NCBI GenBank assembly: GCA_963776935.1
Contig: CAVZOP010000003.1
Coordinates: forward strand, 124,001 to 188,000
Length of the DNA stretch: 64,000 bases
Direction of reading: 5' to 3'
Source of the DNA: JALOLG01 sp963776935
GTDB lineage: Bacteria; Actinomycetota; Acidimicrobiia; Acidimicrobiales; Ilumatobacteraceae
The position numbers and the translations under genes are program-made. The notes under the pieces were generated by a model. It made no database searches and was not told the origin of the DNA. It worked only from the letters and a program-made list of their open reading frames with translations. Shown piece by piece: positions 45,885-55,180 of this stretch (position 1 is the first letter of the stretch; every line of letters starts with the position of its first letter).

Positions 45885-47219
45885 AACGAGGTGTCGTCCG
45901 CCGGGTGAATCGGCCGTGGTGTGGCTCGAAAGAGGCGCGCAGGATCATCCTCAACCAGGAGTGCCCACCGCGGTTCCCATCAACCGGTTGGAAGGGAACG
46001 GTCATGTCGGTGATCATCGGAATCGATCCGCACAAGCTGTTGCACACGGCGTACACGATCGATCAAGGCGAGGCCGAGCTCGCACGGCTCGAGGTGCGAA
46101 CCGGGCCGCGACAAGTGAGTGAACTGCTCGCCTGGGCGTCACCGTTCGAGTGTCGATCGTGGGCGATCGAGGCGGCGGGCGGGCTCGGCTATCTGCTCGC
46201 TCAGCAACTCGTGGCACGCGGTGAACACGTCGTGGATGTACCAGCGACCTTGTCGTCACGGGTGCGACTGTTGGGCTCGGGCAAGTCCACGAAGAACGAC
46301 ACCAACGACGCCACGCCGTCGCGGTCGCAGCATTACGGACGCCGTCGTTGGTGGTTGTGCGCGGTGAGGATCACGTCAGCGTGTTGCGACTGCTGGCGAA
46401 GTCTCAGCTCGACACATCTCGTGCTCGCAGCCGCGCTTGCTGTCGGCTGCACGCACTGGTGCGCGAGCTGGTGGCGGGTGGCATCCGCAAGGAAATCGTT
46501 GTGACACAGGCCGATCGGCTCCTCGCCGACATCACTCCGACAGCCGAGCCGCAACATCAGCGGCTCGAGCTCGCCCACGAAACCTTGGACGAGATCCGCA
46601 TGCTCGACGAACGTGCCAAGCGCTCCAAGACACGTATCACTAACGCCGTGGCCGCGTCAGCCACCTCGCTGACCGGCATCTTCGAAGTCGGCCCGATCAT
46701 CCCTGCGACCATCATCGGTTACACCGGCGACATCACCAGGTTCCCGACCGCCGGTCACTTCGCCGCCTACAACGGGACTGCCCGATCGAGCTCTCCTCAT
46801 GAGGTCGCACCGTGCACCGACTATCGCGTCGCGGCAACCGCACCTTGAACCACGCGATCCACATGATCGCCGTCACCCAGATCCGCCACGCACACAGCGA
46901 AGGCCGCGGCTACGACGACCGCAAGATCGCCGAGGGCCACACCGCCCGCCACGCAAAGCGCGCCTTGAAGCGCCAGATCTCCGACCGCGTGTTCAAACAC
47001 CTCAGACTCGACGCTGCGAACAACTAGGCCCGGGAGGGCAATCAGGGAACGACTCTCTCATCCAGCGCGGCCGGCGAAACCCTGGCACCCGGCACTTCGG
47101 ATTGAGCCACTCCCGGACCCAACGTCAACCCTAGGCCCGACGACTCGACCCTGTCACGGGCCTACACCCACGCGCCCCGACAGCCGACTTCAACGACCCT
47201 TGACACAAAGAGGGATCGC
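45885..47219 (+). mobile_element. IS110-family element, decayed
   Basis: The limits were inferred by comparing with the intact copy at 62622. The left end shares AACGARGTGT, CCGTGGTGTGGCTCGARAGAG and AGGAGTGCCCACCGCGGT. The right end shares CCCGGGAGG, CACTCCCGGACCCAAC and the closing TTGACA followed by a purine-rich AAAGAG-type stretch. The total is 1.3 kb with about 120 noncoding bases left of the transposase and 190 right. No terminal inverted repeats are seen, as expected for IS110. Exact ends may differ by a few bases. Confidence 0.75.
46004..47027 (+). pseudogene. IS110 transposase, disrupted
   Basis: The DEDD-type N-terminus is intact (MSVIIGIDPHKLLHTAYTID). The frame shifts near 46313, again near 46783, and a TGA (46800-46802) replaces a Gly codon in the SSGGRT motif region. 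The last part (RTVHRLSRRGNRTLNHAI and on) is readable to a TAG at 47027. A point nonsense mutation plus two shifts indicates real decay, not just poor sequence. Confidence 0.85.
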
Positions 47220-47228
47220 GGTGCGCTA

Positions 47229-47774
47229 TTAGACCGTCTGCGAGGTGCCGTCGCCGTTACGTACGTTCCGACCGAACAGGAGCAGCGCCGGGACGTGATC
47301 ACCGTCGGTGGGCTCGAGGTCAAAACCTAGGCGACGCAGCACGCCCAGTGCGCTGGTGTTGCCGGTGGTGGTGTCGGCGCGTACCCCCTGAGCGCCCAAG
47401 GCGGCCGCCTTCCGCAGCACCGCCGCCATCGCTGCTACGGCGACGCCCTGTCCACGGCTGCTGCGCGTCAGCCAAACGCCCGTCTCCAAGACGCCCTGCT
47501 CGTTGGTGCACTTCAGACGCACCGAGCCCACAACGGTGTTGCCGACCACGACAGCCCACGTGGCCTCAGCGGATGCTCCGCTGAAGCCCGCGCGGCGGTC
47601 GCGGTGGAACCTCTCAAGCCACGCGATCCGGGCAGGCGTCCATTCCGCGCCAGCGCTGAGTGGTGGCGTTACCTCATCGGCAGACGCATCCGAGACCGCG
47701 GCTTGCACCAGCTGTTCGAGCACCACCTCGTCGACCACTATCAGCCCCACTGGCGACGGGTCTTTACTCGTCAC
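47229..47774 (-). CDS. GNAT-family N-acetyltransferase
   Basis: This 181-residue protein has TWAVVVGNTVVGSVRLKC, LTRSSRGQGVAVAAMAAVLR (acetyl-CoA pyrophosphate loop RGQGV) and NTSALGVLRRLGFDLEP. The acetyl acceptor is unknown. GTG 47774 was chosen because the domain start is close behind. The stop is ten bases from the inferred right end of the decayed IS, so the insertion just spared the gene. Confidence 0.85.
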   Translation of the reverse strand: MTSKDPSPVGLIVVDEVVLEQLVQAAVSDASADEVTPPLSAGAEWTPARIAWLERFHRDRRAGFSGASAEATWAVVVGNTVVGSVRLKCTNEQGVLETGVWLTRSSRGQGVAVAAMAAVLRKAAALGAQGVRADTTTGNTSALGVLRRLGFDLEPTDGDHVPALLLFGRNVRNGDGTSQTV

Positions 47775-47784
47775 GGCTCCGAGC

Positions 47785-48333
47785 CTAGGCACCCCGATCT
47801 TGGATGGGTCGTCGCCCCGATCGCCAACGCGCTGCATGACCACCGACCGGCCGCACCATTTGGCAGCCGGACCACCAGCGGTGTTCTGTGCGCGTGATCG
47901 TCGTTGCGTCGTGAGCGTGGAGCGGGCATTCGGAGCGGTCGGGTGTCCGGACGGTGTTGCTTGTTCGATGCGGTCCAGCAACGCGGATTCCTAGTGACCG
48001 GCTGCGCCCTCTGCGAGTGGCGAGGACGGCTGGTTCGATTGTGGTCTGCTCGACGAGTGCTTCGACGACGCGTTGTTCGGTCGGATTCGCTTCGCGCTCT
48101 TGGATTTCGCGTTGCTGTTCGACTTCCACGCGCGCAGCCTGCCAGGCCGACCAGTGCCCCGACACGAGCGCCCACAACGACAGCCCAGCCACATAGGTCA
48201 CGCTGTTGATCCAACCCGTCAGTAGCGAGACGGGGATCATCGCGATCCAGAACACCGTCATCCATCCGTTGACCCGGCGCATGAAAACCGGGTCGCCTTG
48301 AACGGACGCCCACAGCGTCTTGACCGTGTTCAT
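47785..48333 (-). CDS. Small two-helix membrane protein with a long tail
   Basis: This 182-residue frame begins MNTVKTLWASVQGDPVFMRR and has two membrane helices (about 23-60: WMTVFWIAMIPVSLLTGW, then YVAGLSLWALVSG). Glu/Arg-rich helices follow to about residue 110. The remaining tail is composition-poor and overlaps a repeat shared with 48933. The true end may be earlier. Function is unknown. Confidence 0.6.
   Translation of the reverse strand: MNTVKTLWASVQGDPVFMRRVNGWMTVFWIAMIPVSLLTGWINSVTYVAGLSLWALVSGHWSAWQAARVEVEQQREIQEREANPTEQRVVEALVEQTTIEPAVLATRRGRSRSLGIRVAGPHRTSNTVRTPDRSECPLHAHDATTITRTEHRWWSGCQMVRPVGGHAARWRSGRRPIQDRGA
47882..47928 (+). repeat. Imperfect 47-bp direct repeat, copy A
   Basis: It shares TGTTCTGTGCGC, GTTGCGTCGTGAGCG and CGGGCA with copy B at 48933-48980, in the same order and nearly the same spacing. 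This copy lies inside the tail of the small membrane protein frame. Confidence 0.6.
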
Positions 48334-48572
48334 CGCCGATCCCGGACGGGCACTGCCGCGCCTGCGATTACCGCCGCATGGAACTGCACTGTGGTCGAGT
48401 CGTACAACATTCATGTGAGACTTTCTCGCTCGGGGGACTGCGCGCAGCAGCAGTGCCTCGACCGATGCCACGGGCCCGAGGGCCTGCTCCGGTCTTCCGA
48501 CTATCGTGGGCCTGACGGGGCGATCCGACAGCAAGGTTTCAGAGGCCCCGTCAGGCCGGCTCCGAGGTGGTC

Positions 48573-48767
48573 TTAGAGGGCACTCAGCCGATCGCGAATC
48601 GCTTCCTCTTGCTCACCGGTGCGGGTCTTGATCCGACCGACCATCTCGTCGTACTTGCCCTCGGCGACGTCGCAATCATCGTCGGTCATGTCGCCCCATG
48701 TCTGCTTGACCTTGCCCTTGAACTGGTCCCAGCGGCCTTCCCACTTGGTCTGCCAGGCGTTGTCCAT
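48573..48767 (-). CDS. CsbD-like stress protein
   Basis: This 64-residue protein has the CsbD pattern WEGRWDQFKGKVKQTWGDMT and AEGKYDEMVGRIKTRTG. CsbD proteins are small, general-stress-induced and of unclear mode of action. GAGGA lies five bases before the ATG. The 239 bases before copy B/transporter (48768-48990) hold no other gene. Confidence 0.88.
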   Translation of the reverse strand: MDNAWQTKWEGRWDQFKGKVKQTWGDMTDDDCDVAEGKYDEMVGRIKTRTGEQEEAIRDRLSAL

Positions 48768-48932
48768 GTGTGGTCCTCCTCGGGTTAGTGCGATGCCGGT
48801 CGCAGCGCTGCCTGCCAATACCCACGCGCAACGCGAACAAACCCTGGAAGTCGCGATCCCACTCAACCCGTAGCTCCGTTGCCCGCGACCGACGCTGGGC
48901 AAGCACGCCGGTCAGCCGAGATGCGCCAACGA

Positions 48933-48980
48933 TGTTCTGTGCGCCGGTACGGTTGTTGCGTCGTGAGCGACGACCGGGCA
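48933..48980 (+). repeat. Imperfect 48-bp direct repeat, copy B
   Basis: This copy ends ten bases before the GTG of the cation-efflux-like gene, so it overlaps that gene's probable promoter and leader. See copy A at 47882. Confidence 0.6.
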
Positions 48981-48990
48981 GTCTGCTCGG

Positions 48991-49626
48991 GTGCAGGGTG
49001 AGCCGCTCGTGCTGGTCGAACGTCGCCGCCGACAGCGAATCGCGTTCGGGCTGGCGTGGGCGACGATCGCTTGGAACACGGTCGAGGCTGTCGTGGCGAT
49101 CGCGGCGGGTGCTGTCGCTTCGTCGATTGCACTCGTCAGTTTCGGGTTGGACTCCACCGTCGAGGTGCTGTCAGCTTCGGTCATCGTCTGGCAGATGATC
49201 GGCGAGGTCCCGGAGGACCGCGAGACACGGGCGCTGCGGCTCATCGCCGTGAGCTTCTTCGCTCTTGCCGGGTATGTGACAGTGCAGGCGGTCTTCGACC
49301 TCGCCACCGGGAGCGAGCCGGACACGAGCACGGTCGGCATCGTGCTCGCCGCCGTGTCTCTGGTCGTGATGCCGGTGCTCGCAGGACTGAAACGCCGTAA
49401 CGGACGACGTCTCGGCTCGGACAGCGTGGTCGCCGACAGCCGACAGACGATGCTGTGCACCTATCTCTCGGCGGTGCTCCTCGTCGGGCTTGTGCTGAAT
49501 GCGACGGTCGGCTGGTGGTGGGCCGATCCGCTGGCCGCGCTCGTCATCGCTGCGCTCGCCTACCGTGAGGGGCGCGAGGCGTGGCACGGGGAGCGCTGCT
49601 GCGCCGATGACGCTTGCGCTGCGTGA
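48991..49626 (+). CDS. Cation-efflux-like membrane protein
   Basis: This 211-residue membrane protein has about five to six helices. SIALVSFGLDSTVEVLSASV resembles the metal site segment of CDF transporters, and VVADSRQTMLCTYLSAVLL the second site. The usual long cytoplasmic domain is missing, and the end is a short Cys/His-bearing tail (HGERCCADDACAA). Similar short CDF relatives exist in Actinobacteria; zinc or another divalent metal is likely but unproven. Confidence 0.75.
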   Translation: MQGEPLVLVERRRRQRIAFGLAWATIAWNTVEAVVAIAAGAVASSIALVSFGLDSTVEVLSASVIVWQMIGEVPEDRETRALRLIAVSFFALAGYVTVQAVFDLATGSEPDTSTVGIVLAAVSLVVMPVLAGLKRRNGRRLGSDSVVADSRQTMLCTYLSAVLLVGLVLNATVGWWWADPLAALVIAALAYREGREAWHGERCCADDACAA

Positions 49627-49709
49627 CCGCATCGCAGACCTGCTCGCGCGTCGGTAGCTGGCCTGTGGCGATTGCGTCGTAGGTGGCGAGCGGGCAACCT
49701 GGAGCGGCG

Positions 49710-50153
49710 ATGCCTTGGTGGTCCTGGCTCCTACTCGGTGTCGGTGTACTGATCGCGAGTTGGATGCTGCTTGTAGTGCTCGCCGTCCGCCTGCCCGAAG
49801 GCAGCCTGAAAGAACTGGCGGGATTCCTGCCGGACTGTGTCACGACGGCGCGTCGACTGCGACGTGATCCACGAGTTCCTCGACGCGCCAAGGTTGCGAT
49901 CGGGTTCGCTCTGTTGTGGTTGCTCTCGCCGATCGACCTCATCCCAGAGTTCCTTCCTGTGATCGGCCCGCTGGACGATGTCGTTGTGGTCGCTCTGGCC
50001 TTTCGCTACGCGGCCCGACAAGTTCCGCGCTCCGTCCTGCTCGAAGCCTGGCCGGGGAAGGCGTCGACAGTCGAGCGACTGCTCGGCCCCGTTCGCAAGG
50101 ACCGGAGTCAGTCGGCAAGCGACCCCGGCGATGCCGATCACGCCCGCCCATAA
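49710..50153 (+). CDS. DUF1232/YkvA-family membrane protein
   Basis: This 147-residue protein has an N-terminal helix (about 4-27) and the DUF1232 core VPRRAKVAIGFALLWLLSPI, then DLIPEFLPVIGPLDDVVVVA. Function is unknown across the family. GGAG six bases before ATG 49710 supports the start. The next 254 bases to the convergent gene show no frame of note and a weak hairpin (50190-50219). Confidence 0.82.
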   Translation: MPWWSWLLLGVGVLIASWMLLVVLAVRLPEGSLKELAGFLPDCVTTARRLRRDPRVPRRAKVAIGFALLWLLSPIDLIPEFLPVIGPLDDVVVVALAFRYAARQVPRSVLLEAWPGKASTVERLLGPVRKDRSQSASDPGDADHARP

Positions 50154-50407
50154 CTGCCAGTCTCGCGCTCCTTTGGAGATACGCGATCAGCGCCGAACGT
50201 GCGCTCAGATTGTCGGCGCAGATCGCCTGCGAGTGATATGCGACTGAAGCGATCAGATCGGCGCGTAGGCGTGCTCGCGAGCCGGCGAACTCCGGACGCG
50301 GCCGACTGGCCCCTTTTCCCGTCGCTATACGGGCACCCGCCGGCACGTTCTGTGCGGCTTTCCGCGAGCCGTGGTGGGTCGCCTGGCGAGGAGGGCCCCC
50401 GGGATCG

Positions 50408-51940
50408 TCAGCGTGCGAAGTGCGCGATGACCACTCCGTGGCGCAAGCCGCGATCACTCACCGTCATCGAGTCGCGCTGGAGCTTGGTGAAGATCGTGCG
50501 CACGATGCACGCCCCGGCGAGGATGACGTCGGCTCGGGCAGGTTGGAGCCCGGTGATACGACGCCGTTGGTCGGCGCTGCGGGTCCGGTAGAGCTCGATC
50601 TGTCGATCGAGCTCGGTAATGTCGAGGATCGTTCCATGGACGCGGTCGGGGTCGTAGCGGACGAGGCCATGCTTCACCGCGGCGAGGTTGGTTGCGGTGC
50701 CGCCAATCGCGACGATGCCGTCGGGCCTCCGACGGCCGTCCAGGCGGTCCAACTCGGACGAGAGCGCGGCGAGCGCCGCGTCGAGCGTGTTCGTGGAGAC
50801 CGCCGAGGAGAGACCGAATCGCTCCGCAACTCGCACCGCACCGACATCGAGGCTGAACCGCTCGTCGACGTGGTCGTCCCGGCCGAAGCTGAACTGCGTA
50901 CTGCCGCCGCCGGAGTCGAACACGACGAGCCGCCCTCGAGCCGCGGGCAGCGCGGATGTGGCGGCGAGGTACGCGAGTCGACCCTCCTCGTCACCTGAGA
51001 TGACCTCGACCGCGATCGCGGCGCGATCGCGTACGGCATCGATGAGCGCCGCTTGGTTGGGGGCGCGGCGCAGACCGGCGGTGCCGACCGCGACGATTTC
51101 AACGGGACCGGCCCGACGGGCCTCGACGGCCATCGCCGCGATGGTCTCGACGGTCCGTGCGATCGCCGCCTCGGCGAGCACCCCGGAGTCGGCTTGTCCC
51201 TCGCCCAGCCGTGTGATGTCGGCGCGGTCGACGACGGTGAGCAGCGATCCGTCAGCGCGGCGTTCTCCGATGTGGAACTTCACCGAGTTGGTGCCGACGT
51301 CGATGACGGCGTAACGACGGGTACCGAGCCCGACGAGTGTCTTGAGTCCGCGAGCGACACTCACGTTGCGACGGTCGGCGCAGCCGAGTCCGCCGACGAG
51401 GGTCGACACCTGGGACGGGTCAGGCGACTCGACGCTCAAGGTGCGCGTCGTTGCGTGGCCCACGGTGATCTCCGTCGACTCGACCATGCACTCGTCGATG
51501 TCGTAGTGGGCGCGGCTCTTGTGAACCTCCACGGCGCGCAGGTCGCGATGCGGTCGGATGAGCTCACCGACGAAGCCGTCCAATGTGTACGACGTCCGCT
51601 CCACAGCCGTGCCCGCGATCCCCAACGTGGTCAGCACGGCCAAGGCGTCGTGGCGCGACAGGGGGAAGCCGGTCTGCAACACGGGTGCCCACAGTTCGAG
51701 GCCGTCATCGTTGACACGCAGCAGGTGCTTGACGTCGATCAGCCCGTCACGCGCCTTGACCGACGCATCGCTGTGTATCGAGAGGAAGTAGAGCTCCTCA
51801 CTGGTCCGCACCCGCTGCGGCGCCAACGACGCCAGCCTGTCGTCCGCGGCGTCGAAGCGATCACCGAATGTTCGCCACTCCCAGCGCGGCACAACACCAG
51901 CAGGAGGCGGCGTCGCCGAATTGCCAGATGTCGCGGCCAT
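50408..51940 (-). CDS. Ppx/GppA phosphatase with an N-terminal CYTH-like domain
   Basis: This 510-residue protein has two parts. The first (about 15-190) is beta-rich and resembles CYTH/triphosphate-tunnel proteins (RWEWRTFGDRF, LIDVKHLLRV, LRAVEVHKSRAHYDIDECMV), though its ExExK motif is degraded. The second (about 205-505) is a complete exopolyphosphatase/pppGpp phosphatase: AVIDVGTNSVKFHIGE, GTAGLRRAPNQ and VFDSGGGSTQFSF. Polyphosphate or pppGpp is the likely substrate. With ppk1 in the same window it would balance polyphosphate synthesis. The start lies 174 bases from the upstream operon's end. Confidence 0.88.
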   Translation of the reverse strand: MAATSGNSATPPPAGVVPRWEWRTFGDRFDAADDRLASLAPQRVRTSEELYFLSIHSDASVKARDGLIDVKHLLRVNDDGLELWAPVLQTGFPLSRHDALAVLTTLGIAGTAVERTSYTLDGFVGELIRPHRDLRAVEVHKSRAHYDIDECMVESTEITVGHATTRTLSVESPDPSQVSTLVGGLGCADRRNVSVARGLKTLVGLGTRRYAVIDVGTNSVKFHIGERRADGSLLTVVDRADITRLGEGQADSGVLAEAAIARTVETIAAMAVEARRAGPVEIVAVGTAGLRRAPNQAALIDAVRDRAAIAVEVISGDEEGRLAYLAATSALPAARGRLVVFDSGGGSTQFSFGRDDHVDERFSLDVGAVRVAERFGLSSAVSTNTLDAALAALSSELDRLDGRRRPDGIVAIGGTATNLAAVKHGLVRYDPDRVHGTILDITELDRQIELYRTRSADQRRRITGLQPARADVILAGACIVRTIFTKLQRDSMTVSDRGLRHGVVIAHFAR

Positions 51941-52114
51941 CGCCAGGACCGTACTTGCTCGTGCGAGAACGTTGTCCTGAACGGCGCGTTGGGCGTGCCC
52001 GGCTCGAGCACGTGGTCTGCGCAGATCACCCGGCGTCGCGCCGTCCGGCTGGTGCTCCGGACAGCTCGGTGACGGCGCCCACCTCGAACAGGCTCCGTAA
52101 CACCCAGTGGCCGG

Positions 52115-53100
52115 TCATGGCAACCGACCGAACCAGAACAGCGAACCCGTGGCGGCGAGCACGACCATCAGCAGCGCCGCGGCCGCGAACCAGTCGGTCA
52201 CCTCGCGGCGCTCCACGTCCACCTGCAGGCTGCGACCGAGCGTCTCGTACACCTTTGCCAGCTCGTCGGCGGTCTCGGCACGCAGCGACTGACCGCCAGT
52301 GGCGCTGGCCAGCTCGCCGAGCGCGGCCTCGTTCACCGGCACCGGGACCTGCTCGCCGGTGAGCGGGTCCTCGATGGTGCCGCTGTCGGTGCCGAAGGCG
52401 ATCGTGTTGACGGCGATGCCCTGCGCCTTCGCCTCCGCCGCAGCCTCGTCGTTCGGCCGTCCGTCGGTGGTCTCACCATCGGAGAGGAGCACGACCGTGC
52501 CCGTCGGTGGCGCGTCGGCTGGGCGGCGCCTCGTCGCTGCCGAGCTGGGTGGACGCAGACTCGGATCGAGTCGAGCGCCAGGAACACCGCCTCGCCGATC
52601 GCCGTGCCCTCGCCGAGGTTGGCGCGCTCGATCGTCCGCCACACCGAGTCGAGATTGGTGGTGGGCTGGATCAGCTGGCGGGCCTCGGAGTCGAAGGCGA
52701 TCACACCGACCGCGACGCCGTCGGGGACGGTGTCGAGGAAGTCGGCTGCGGCGGCCTTCTCCGCATCGAGCCGCGAGGGAGCGACGTCGGTCGCCTGCAT
52801 CGACAGTGAGGTGTCGATCGCGAGCACGACGATGCGCTGTGGCTCGCGGAGCTCCTTGGCCACGGCGGGCCGTGCCACGGCCAGCGTCGCGACGACGGTG
52901 CCGGCCAGCAGCACCGCGGCCGGCAGGTGACGGCGCCAACCGGGCCGGTCGGGAGCCACCTCGTCGAGCAGGTCGAGCGTCGTGAAGCGCAGCGCGTACC
53001 GGCGACGCCGGGCCTGCACCACGAGGTAGGCGACGGCGAGGATGATCGGCAGGGCGACCAGGATGAGCCGCCAGGGAGCAAGAAAGGTGAGATCGGTCAC
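52115..53100 (-). CDS. BatA-like VWA membrane protein, frameshifted
   Basis: This membrane protein has about 328 residues. The N-terminus carries two helices (about 8-28 and 58-77), then a VWA domain with MIDAS DTSLSM, VAVGVIAFDSEA and VVLLSDGETTDG. A final helix (about 305-322) ends the chain. At least two single-base shifts lie between about 52510 and 52560, in a G/C-rich stretch, and are probably errors. GTG 53100 starts three bases after the DUF58 stop. It is the last gene of the HtrA-MoxR-DUF58-VWA operon. Confidence 0.83.
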
Positions 53101-53103
53101 GGG

Positions 53104-54042
53104 TCAGGTCCTGACGAGGGGGCGGGCGGCAGCTGATGCGGTGCGACGCCGGGTTCGGCGCCGGCCGACGAAGCGGACGAGGTCGAGTACCCAGTCGCGG
53201 TCGGTGCGCAGCACGAGGTGGTCGGTGCCGATCGAGGCGAGGCGTGCGGTGAGCGCGATCTGCCGGCTCGCAGCGACCGCCGCGTACCGCTCTCTCACGC
53301 CGTGGTCGGCCGTGTCGACGAGCCGTCGGCGACCGGTCTCAGGGTCGACGACCCCGATCAAGCCGACGTCGGGAAGCTCGAACTCGCGGGGGTCGCCCAC
53401 CTGCACGGCGATCACCTCGTGCCGTGAGCTGAGGGCGCGCAGCGACCGTTCCCAAGTCGGCTCGCCGAGGAAGTCGGACACGACGATCGCCATGCCGCGG
53501 CGCTTGGCGGCCTTGCGGACGAGGCGGATCGCCCGGGCCAGGTCGCCCGCGTCGCCATCGGCGGGTGGGGTGCGCAGCGCCGTGAGCACGGCGGCCGTGT
53601 GGGCACGGCCCGATCGGGCAGGGATCAGGCGCCCTCCGTCGCCGGAGGCGACGGCACCGATGCGGTTGCCGCCGCGGCTGGCGAGCAGGGCCAGCGCGCC
53701 CGCCGCGGTCCACGCCAACTCGTGCTTGGTCGACTGGCCGGTCCCGAACGCGTGGCTCGACGACGTGTCGAGCACCAGCCACAGCTCGAGCTCGTGGTCG
53801 GCGATCGTGTCGCGTACGTGGGGGTCGTTGGTGCGGGCCGTGACGGCCCAGTCGATGTGGCGGGGGTCGTCGCCGGGCACGTAGGGCCGGGCCTCGCCGC
53901 GCTCGGTGCCATGGCCGGGGAACAGCCCGGCATGGTCGCCGGCCAGCAGCCCGTCGAGGCGGCGGACGACGGTGAGCTGCAGCCGGTCGATGGGCGCCGA
54001 GGAGGGCGAGGTGAGCCTGGTCGTCCGAGGGAGAGGCTCCAC
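53104..54042 (-). CDS. DUF58-domain protein
   Basis: This 312-residue protein has RPYVPGDDPRHIDWAVTART, the DUF58 hallmark, and a VWA-like second half (LWLVLDTSSSHAFG, MAIVVSDFLGEP). DUF58 proteins accompany MoxR ATPases and VWA proteins and are thought to take part in folding or assembly of envelope complexes. GTG 54042 is used; an ATG at 54085 in another frame hints at a further shift. Confidence 0.88.
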   Translation of the reverse strand: MEPLPRTTRLTSPSSAPIDRLQLTVVRRLDGLLAGDHAGLFPGHGTERGEARPYVPGDDPRHIDWAVTARTNDPHVRDTIADHELELWLVLDTSSSHAFGTGQSTKHELAWTAAGALALLASRGGNRIGAVASGDGGRLIPARSGRAHTAAVLTALRTPPADGDAGDLARAIRLVRKAAKRRGMAIVVSDFLGEPTWERSLRALSSRHEVIAVQVGDPREFELPDVGLIGVVDPETGRRRLVDTADHGVRERYAAVAASRQIALTARLASIGTDHLVLRTDRDWVLDLVRFVGRRRTRRRTASAAARPLVRT

Positions 54043-54097
54043 CCCGGCGGGCGGGCCCCCGCGGCCGAAGGCCGATGATGCTCATGACGGCTCCGGG

Positions 54098-55180
54098 CTA
54101 CGAACTGCGCCGGGCAGCCGCGCGGGAGGCGAGCTCCGACGACGACAGCCGCGGGGCGACGATCTCGGTGAGCAGCTTCACCAGCACATCGTCGACGGTC
54201 ACGTCGTCGGCGACCGCGTCGAACGAGAGCACCAGCCGATGGTTGAGCACGTCGTAGGCGATGTCGTACACGTCCTGGGGCAGCAGGTGGTCGCGGCCGC
54301 GCAGCAGGGCGAGCGCCCGGCCGGCGTGGATGAGACCGATGCTGGCACGGGGGCTGGCGCCGTAGGCGAGCAGGTCGCCGATGTCTACCCCGTGGGCCTT
54401 CGGGTCGCGGCTGGCGAGGACCAGCCGCACGGCATAGTCCTGCACGACGGGATCAACGTCGACCGTGCCCGCCGCAGCCTGCAGGCGCAGCACGTCGTCG
54501 GTGGAGAGCAGCATCGCCGGCTCCACCGCGGTCACGCGGGCCCGATTGACGATCTCGTGCTCCTCGTGGGCAGTGGGGTAGTCGACGGGGATCCGCATCA
54601 GGAACCGGTCGCGCTGTGCCTCAGGCAGCGGGTAGACGCCCTCCGACTCGATCGGGTTCTGGGTGGCGAGCACCAAGAAGGGCCGCGGCAGCGCGTACGT
54701 GACCCCACCGAGCGACACCTGGCGCTCGGCCATCACCTCGAGGAGCGCCGACTGCACCTTCGCCGGGGCGCGGTTGATCTCGTCGGCGAGGACGAAGTTG
54801 GCGAACACCGGGCCGAGCTCGACGTCGAAGCGTTCCGTCGAGGGCCGGTAGACGCGGGTGCCGACGATGTCCGACGGCAGCAGGTCGGGGGTGAACTGGA
54901 TGCGGGTGAATGTGCCGCCGAGCGTCCTGGCCAGGCTCGACACGGTGAGCGTCTTGCCCAGGCCGGGCACGCCTTCGAGCAGGCAGTGCCCGCCGGCGAC
55001 CAAGGCGACGATCACCCGCTCGAGCACCCGGTCCTGGCCGACGATCACGCGGCGCAGCTCGCCGAGCAGCTGTTGCAGCTGCTCGGCGGCGAGGGTCACG
55101 TCGGTCGCCGGCCCGGGCATTGTTGACGTCATGGTCGGCGTCATGGGGACGGCCGTGGGCTGCTGCGCGGTCATCGTCAT
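54098..55180 (-). CDS. MoxR-family AAA+ ATPase
   Basis: This 360-residue ATPase has Walker A GVPGLGKTLTVSSLA, Walker B FVLADEINRAPAKVQSALLE, sensor 1 LVLATQNPIESEG and arginine finger region PEAQRDRFLMRI. MoxR proteins act as chaperone-like motors with VWA partners, here the gene at 52115. ATG 55180 overlaps the HtrA stop by four bases. A 20-residue Thr/Pro-rich head is extra. Confidence 0.94.
   Translation of the reverse strand: MTMTAQQPTAVPMTPTMTSTMPGPATDVTLAAEQLQQLLGELRRVIVGQDRVLERVIVALVAGGHCLLEGVPGLGKTLTVSSLARTLGGTFTRIQFTPDLLPSDIVGTRVYRPSTERFDVELGPVFANFVLADEINRAPAKVQSALLEVMAERQVSLGGVTYALPRPFLVLATQNPIESEGVYPLPEAQRDRFLMRIPVDYPTAHEEHEIVNRARVTAVEPAMLLSTDDVLRLQAAAGTVDVDPVVQDYAVRLVLASRDPKAHGVDIGDLLAYGASPRASIGLIHAGRALALLRGRDHLLPQDVYDIAYDVLNHRLVLSFDAVADDVTVDDVLVKLLTEIVAPRLSSSELASRAAARRSS

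Noticed and set aside
45885..46003. A tRNA gene as IS or island attachment site
   Set aside because: No cloverleaf or TTCGA-type arm with correct spacing was found here or in the other gaps.
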